Assembly: GCA_003520455.1 (NCBI GenBank)
Contig: DOUV01001039.1
Coordinates: 8,411-18,278, forward strand
Length of the DNA: 9,868 nt
From: Chloroflexota bacterium
GTDB taxonomy: Bacteria; Chloroflexota; Anaerolineae; Ardenticatenales; Ardenticatenaceae
Reading direction: 5' to 3'
Under the pieces are notes generated by a model. The model ran no database searches. It had not been told where the DNA came from and worked only from the letters and a program-made list of their open reading frames with translations. Made by a program: the position numbers and the translations under genes. Below are positions 7,442 through 9,868 of the stretch, one piece after another (positions within the stretch are counted from its first letter, which is position 1; each line of letters begins with the position of its first letter).

Positions 7442-8179
7442 TTAGCCTGGCCGGGTGTCCAGTGCATCCTCCTGTGGTTGCACTCGGGCCTGGATGCCCT
7501 GGTAATGGCGCACCATTGCCGCCCGCATCGCGTCGACATCGCAGTCCTGCAACGCGTCCACGATATCGACGTGACGCCGATAAGTGTCCATCGGATCGAC
7601 CGGACCGGGAATCGATGCGTGTTCTTGCGCCTGATGAAAGACAACCCAAAAGATGTCCACGATGCGCGACAAAATCAGGTTATCAACATTCTCGTACAGG
7701 ATCTGGTGAAACATGCGATCCTCGTCGGCCGAGTAGCTCCCGCGTTCGGCAGCTTCGCGCATCTGCTCCAGAACGAGGTTGAGTTTTTTCAACTGCGCGG
7801 GCATGGTAGATTCAACCACGCGCTCGACCATTCCATATTCGAGGTGGAAGCGCACCTCGAGGATATTAGCCACCTCCTTCAGACCAAACAGCATGCCGTA
7901 GGGAAGGTTGTCGAGGATGGGATCGAAAGTGAAGTCGCGTACGAAGACCCCCGTGCCCGACCGGGCCTTCAGAATCCCCAGGGCCTCCAGCGATTTCACG
8001 GCTTCCCGCACCGAGGTTCGACTGACGCCGAGTTGGTGAGCCAACTCCGTTTCCGGTGGCAGGGTGTCGCCCGGCTTTAACGCATGCTGAATAATGTAGG
8101 ACTTAATCTCGTCTTGCACCGCCTCAGAAAGCAGTTTTCTCCGTTTCAGGGCCTTCATTTGTGGATTGTTGTTGACCAT
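7442..8179 (-). CDS. GntR-family transcriptional regulator, FadR/FCD subfamily (regulator 2)
   Basis: A 245-residue paralogue of regulator 1. The winged helix covers about residues 14-81, with helix-turn-helix HQLGVSRTSVREAVKSLE (48-65) and wing ARSGTGVFVR. The FCD domain covers about 105-230, with metal ligands Asp154, His158, His203 and His225. The open frame extends to 8419, but the ATG at 8179 has GAGG ten bases upstream and yields a normal-length protein; an ATG at 8158 would match the start of regulator 1 (MKALKRRK against MIRALKRR) but lacks a ribosome site. The recognition helix differs from that of regulator 1 at very few positions (Thr55 and Val61 against Asn49 and Leu55 there), so both may bind similar operators. 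It is transcribed away from the plus-strand promoter B, the usual divergent arrangement for local control. Confidence 0.95.
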   Translation of the reverse strand: MVNNNPQMKALKRRKLLSEAVQDEIKSYIIQHALKPGDTLPPETELAHQLGVSRTSVREAVKSLEALGILKARSGTGVFVRDFTFDPILDNLPYGMLFGLKEVANILEVRFHLEYGMVERVVESTMPAQLKKLNLVLEQMREAAERGSYSADEDRMFHQILYENVDNLILSRIVDIFWVVFHQAQEHASIPGPVDPMDTYRRHVDIVDALQDCDVDAMRAAMVRHYQGIQARVQPQEDALDTRPG

Positions 8180-8390
8180 TGGGCGCAAACCTCGATGAAC
8201 AAGATACAGGTACGTGAGCAGGAAACCATGAAGAGAATCGAGTTGAGATCCTCTTTCGAGTCGCTGCCGACCGACCGTTTCCGACTCCCCCGTCAGTACG
8301 AAAAACATTTGTAGCCCTGGACGAACCGTCAGGTATCGTTGAGATCCAGGGAATACTTGCATTTCAGCCTGGACGCGCCAAAGTGCTTGT

Positions 8391-8419
8391 ACGATAGCAG
8401 ATAGTAAGATAACGGTCAA
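8391..8419 (-). promoter_or_regulatory. Probable promoter of regulator 2
   Basis: On the minus strand TTGACC (8419-8414) and TATCGT (8396-8391) are separated by exactly 17 bases. Transcription would start near 8384 and leave a leader of about 205 bases before the ATG at 8179. No better match to a sigma-70 promoter was seen closer to the gene. It lies back to back with plus-strand promoter B, about 32 bases apart. Confidence 0.45.
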
Positions 8420-8450
8420 GAGTTGGGTTGGTTTTCGGGACGTCTACTCC

Positions 8451-8482
8451 TTGACACGGCTTGCGGCAATAGGATATCATAC
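8451..8482 (+). promoter_or_regulatory. Promoter B with operator, divergent from regulator 2
   Basis: A perfect TTGACA (8451-8456) is followed after 18 bases by TATCAT (8475-8480) on the plus strand. The -10 is embedded in GATATCATAC (8473-8482), the exact reverse complement of ten bases at operator A. The next plus-strand coding sequence is the broken hydroxyacid dehydrogenase at 8905, so the promoter may be a relic of a former operon controlled by regulator 2. Confidence 0.55.
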
Positions 8483-8789
8483 AGCGTATAGTCAGACATT
8501 TGCCAGGGTCTCCATCTCGTGCAATTCGACTTTGGGGCGGTCACCCCGGTTGCCAGCCTCTCATCAAACAACTCCCAACTGGTACCAATGGCGCATCGCA
8601 CTGGCGGTCGGCGATACTGGTGGCGAATTGCGGTTGGAGGGGGAACGGCGTCCGCCCGGGACGCGCGCCGCCCCTCTATCGCGGTCGCAGGCAGAGCGAG
8701 CGCTGTCTGGTGGGCGGGTCTGCTCGTGGGCCGGGCACATACCAGGTGCCCCTCCCCCAACCCCGACGTCGCCAACTGAATCTCTCACT
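8483..8789. other. Stretch with no recognisable gene between promoter B and the palindrome
   Basis: Open frames exist on both strands, including a long plus frame from 8451 that runs across the dehydrogenase remnant in the wrong phase. They are rich in Arg, Pro, Gly and Ala, without motifs or ribosome sites. If promoter B is active, this is leader or decayed coding sequence. I see no named feature. Confidence 0.4.
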
Positions 8790-8827
8790 TTCTGTAAAAG
8801 TGGCGCACACGCGCCACTCTTACAGAA
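8790..8827. repeat. Near-perfect 17-bp palindrome with a 4-base loop
   Basis: TTCTGTAAAAGTGGCGC (8790-8806) and GCGCCACTCTTACAGAA (8811-8827) pair at 16 of 17 positions around ACAC; the one mismatch is A8798 opposite C8819. No T-run follows on either strand, so it is not a standard intrinsic terminator. It could be a dispersed palindromic repeat of the REP/MITE kind, the hairpin of a small mobile element, or a protein site. One copy is present in this window. Confidence 0.6.
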
Positions 8828-8904
8828 CTATGAACACATCATCAGCGCGGCTTCCAGCCCGGCGAGAAGTAATCAGCACCTTGTAGCAGAATTGAGGAGC
8901 ACCG

Positions 8905-9312
8905 ATGACTTAACGGCTGACCGTTCTCTACCTGCCACAGCCGAGCAGGCCATCCCTGTTCAAACCTTGGGGCGAAGACGTGATCGCGGCGCTTGGCGAC
9001 CGCCACGCCCGCCGGCTGAGTTTGAGGAAGCCCACGGCTTTCTTGATCAATGTGGCGCGTGGTGCACTCGTGGACGAGGCCGCACTGGAGAAGGTGCTTC
9101 TCGCAGGACGAATCGGCGGAGCCGGGCTGGATGTTTTCAGCCAGGAACCGCCCGACGTGAGTTCGCCGATCTTTGGTTTTCCAAATGTCATTACCACTCC
9201 GCATATCTCCGGCGTGACCAATGGTACATCGAGGCGGCGAGCACAGGTTGCCGCCGAAAATGTTGATCGCATCGCCGCGGGACTGGAGCCTCTCTACCGC
9301 GTTGATAGTTGA
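8905..9312 (+). pseudogene. Broken D-2-hydroxyacid dehydrogenase: early stop codon plus large internal deletion
   Basis: An ATG at 8905 with AGGAG five bases upstream is followed by ACT and then TAA. The same frame continues with RLTVLYLPQPSRPSLFKPW and GEDVIAALGDRH, which reads like the N-terminus of a 2-hydroxyacid dehydrogenase. It then passes, without changing frame, into the family's C-terminal third: KPTAFLINVARGALVDEAAL, GAGLDVFSQEPP and NVITTPHISGVT, ending at TGA 9310-9312. What is left is about 136 codons of the usual 310-330. The missing block of roughly 190 codons includes the glycine-rich NAD motif, so no active enzyme is possible. The catalytic Arg, Glu and His of the C-terminal part survive. 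It differs from the intact dehydrogenase of the minus-strand operon and belongs to a separate subfamily. It lies downstream of promoter B and may be the last trace of a second catabolic operon. Confidence 0.8.
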
Positions 9313-9533
9313 GGCGCGCGAGGTGAATTGCGCCCTGGTGACACGCGACTTCGTGGAGACCGTCCGGTACAACTCTTCTCCCGCCATCCCGTGAGTCCGT
9401 ACGCGCGGTGATGCAGGTCCTACAAGAAGTCCCGGACCGATGGGATCAAGCCCACGGCGCCGGCTCTATCCCCCGCCGCCCCGTCAAGGCAGGAAGGGAA
9501 GTGCCAACGAATTGATAAAGGTTCTGCGAGTTC
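9313..9533. other. Gap between the broken dehydrogenase and promoter C
   Basis: No gene is supported here. A plus frame of 34 codons starting with the ATG at about 9412 ends at TGA and has no ribosome site or recognisable motif. GGCGC and GCGCC shortly after the dehydrogenase stop could form a weak 5-bp stem with a 12-base loop. Confidence 0.35.
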
Positions 9534-9572
9534 TTGACAGCTATCATATAATCCGATATAACACTATCATAT
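9534..9572 (+). promoter_or_regulatory. Promoter C with two direct TATCATA operators
   Basis: A perfect TTGACA (9534-9539), a 17-base spacer and TATAAC (9557-9562) make the best sigma-70 promoter on the plus strand. CTATCATAT occurs twice, at 9541-9549 in the spacer and at 9564-9572 just after the -10, 23 bp apart and so on about the same helix face. This brackets the -10 as a repressor site would. The promoter reads towards the right edge, so its target gene probably lies beyond the window, perhaps a transporter or a further enzyme of the same pathway (inference). Confidence 0.7.
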
Positions 9573-9868
9573 TCCTGCCCTTCAAACATGGCGATAACCC
9601 GATTCTCTGAATACGATCCTGGAATCCCAGGCTGACCAAATGACGCGGGTTGCTTCTGCTCTCGCGTGGCCAGACTGCTCAGCGGTACGGTTAGCTATCC
9701 ATGACACTCAGGAGGCAAAATCACACTCGAAAATCTCATCGCCCCTGGCTGCCCCCCACTCTCAAACTCGCAACAGCACGCGTGGAAGGCCACCCATCAA
9801 GCTGACAGCCACAACGGTATCGCTCACTATAAATCACTTGTTATGTGTCATCCTTCAAGACATCGTGG
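9573..9868 (+). other. Leader or start of an unseen gene downstream of promoter C
   Basis: No clear gene begins here. A strong ribosome-site-like AGGAGG (about 9710-9715) is followed after four bases by ATC at 9720, not ATG, and the frame from there stays open to the window edge. The predicted residues (TLENLIAPG and on) match nothing I know. An ATG at 9590 opens only 15 codons and one at 9701 only 34. Either this is a leader of 280 bases or more, or a gene whose start codon has been lost. Confidence 0.3.

Noticed and set aside
8451..9266. Plus-strand open frame of about 271 codons from promoter B across the dehydrogenase remnant
   Set aside because: It begins inside the -35 element of promoter B, is low-complexity in Arg, Pro and Gly, and covers the dehydrogenase remnant in a different phase from the recognisable protein sequence.
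9547..9552. Perfect TATAAT inside promoter C
   Set aside because: Only seven bases separate it from the TTGACA and no other -35 lies at the right distance; TATAAC at 9557 fits the 17-base spacing.
1..9868. CRISPR array, tRNA, rRNA or complete insertion sequence
   Set aside because: No regularly spaced repeats, cloverleaf-like arms with TTCGA loops, rRNA blocks, or transposase with terminal inverted repeats were seen on either strand.

Overview
The window is a GC-rich bacterial stretch (58-60% GC by impression) holding a catabolic operon on the minus strand, two related GntR/FCD-family regulators, and a decayed plus-strand flank. The organism cannot be fixed from the sequence. The mix of an IolD-type ThDP enzyme, a TIM-barrel isomerase, a 2-hydroxyacid dehydrogenase, an aldehyde dehydrogenase and FCD regulators, with E. 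coli-like TTGACA promoters, would suit a soil or compost heterotroph, perhaps Chloroflexota (low confidence). No tRNA, rRNA, CRISPR array or intact transposase was seen.

Layout, read in the direction of transcription on the minus strand: promoter and operator A (6707-6762), a leader of about 330 bases, GntR/FCD regulator 1 (6397-5684), a nested inverted repeat (5662-5582), an IolD-family ThDP hydrolase (5537-3645), a sugar phosphate isomerase/epimerase-type TIM barrel (3542-2577), a D-2-hydroxyacid dehydrogenase (2492-1524) and an NAD(P)-dependent aldehyde dehydrogenase (1468-47). The genes share one strand with gaps of 55-147 bases, so one operon with its own regulator first is likely. It looks like a route for a cyclitol or inositol-related compound: ring opening of a cyclic dione by the IolD homologue, isomerisation, and redox steps on a hydroxy/keto acid and an aldehyde. 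The other classical iol genes (iolB, iolC, iolG, iolJ, iolA) are not in view, so the substrate may not be myo-inositol itself.

Region 6763-7441 holds no convincing intact gene, only what looks like the C-terminal remnant of an unrecognised minus-strand gene (7304-7104). GntR/FCD regulator 2 (8179-7442, minus) is a paralogue of regulator 1. A probable minus promoter (8391-8419) serves it, and a divergent plus-strand promoter (8451-8480) lies back to back with that. Downstream on the plus strand are a near-perfect 17-bp palindrome (8790-8827) and a broken 2-hydroxyacid dehydrogenase (8905-9312) with a stop at codon 3 and an internal deletion of about 190 codons. A third strong plus-strand promoter (9534-9562) points out of the window.

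The most notable unifying signal is a 7-base motif, TATCATA. It occurs twice at promoter A (inverted), once at promoter B and twice at promoter C (direct, 23 bp apart), always on or beside the -10 element. This predicts one regulon controlled by one or both paralogous FCD regulators.
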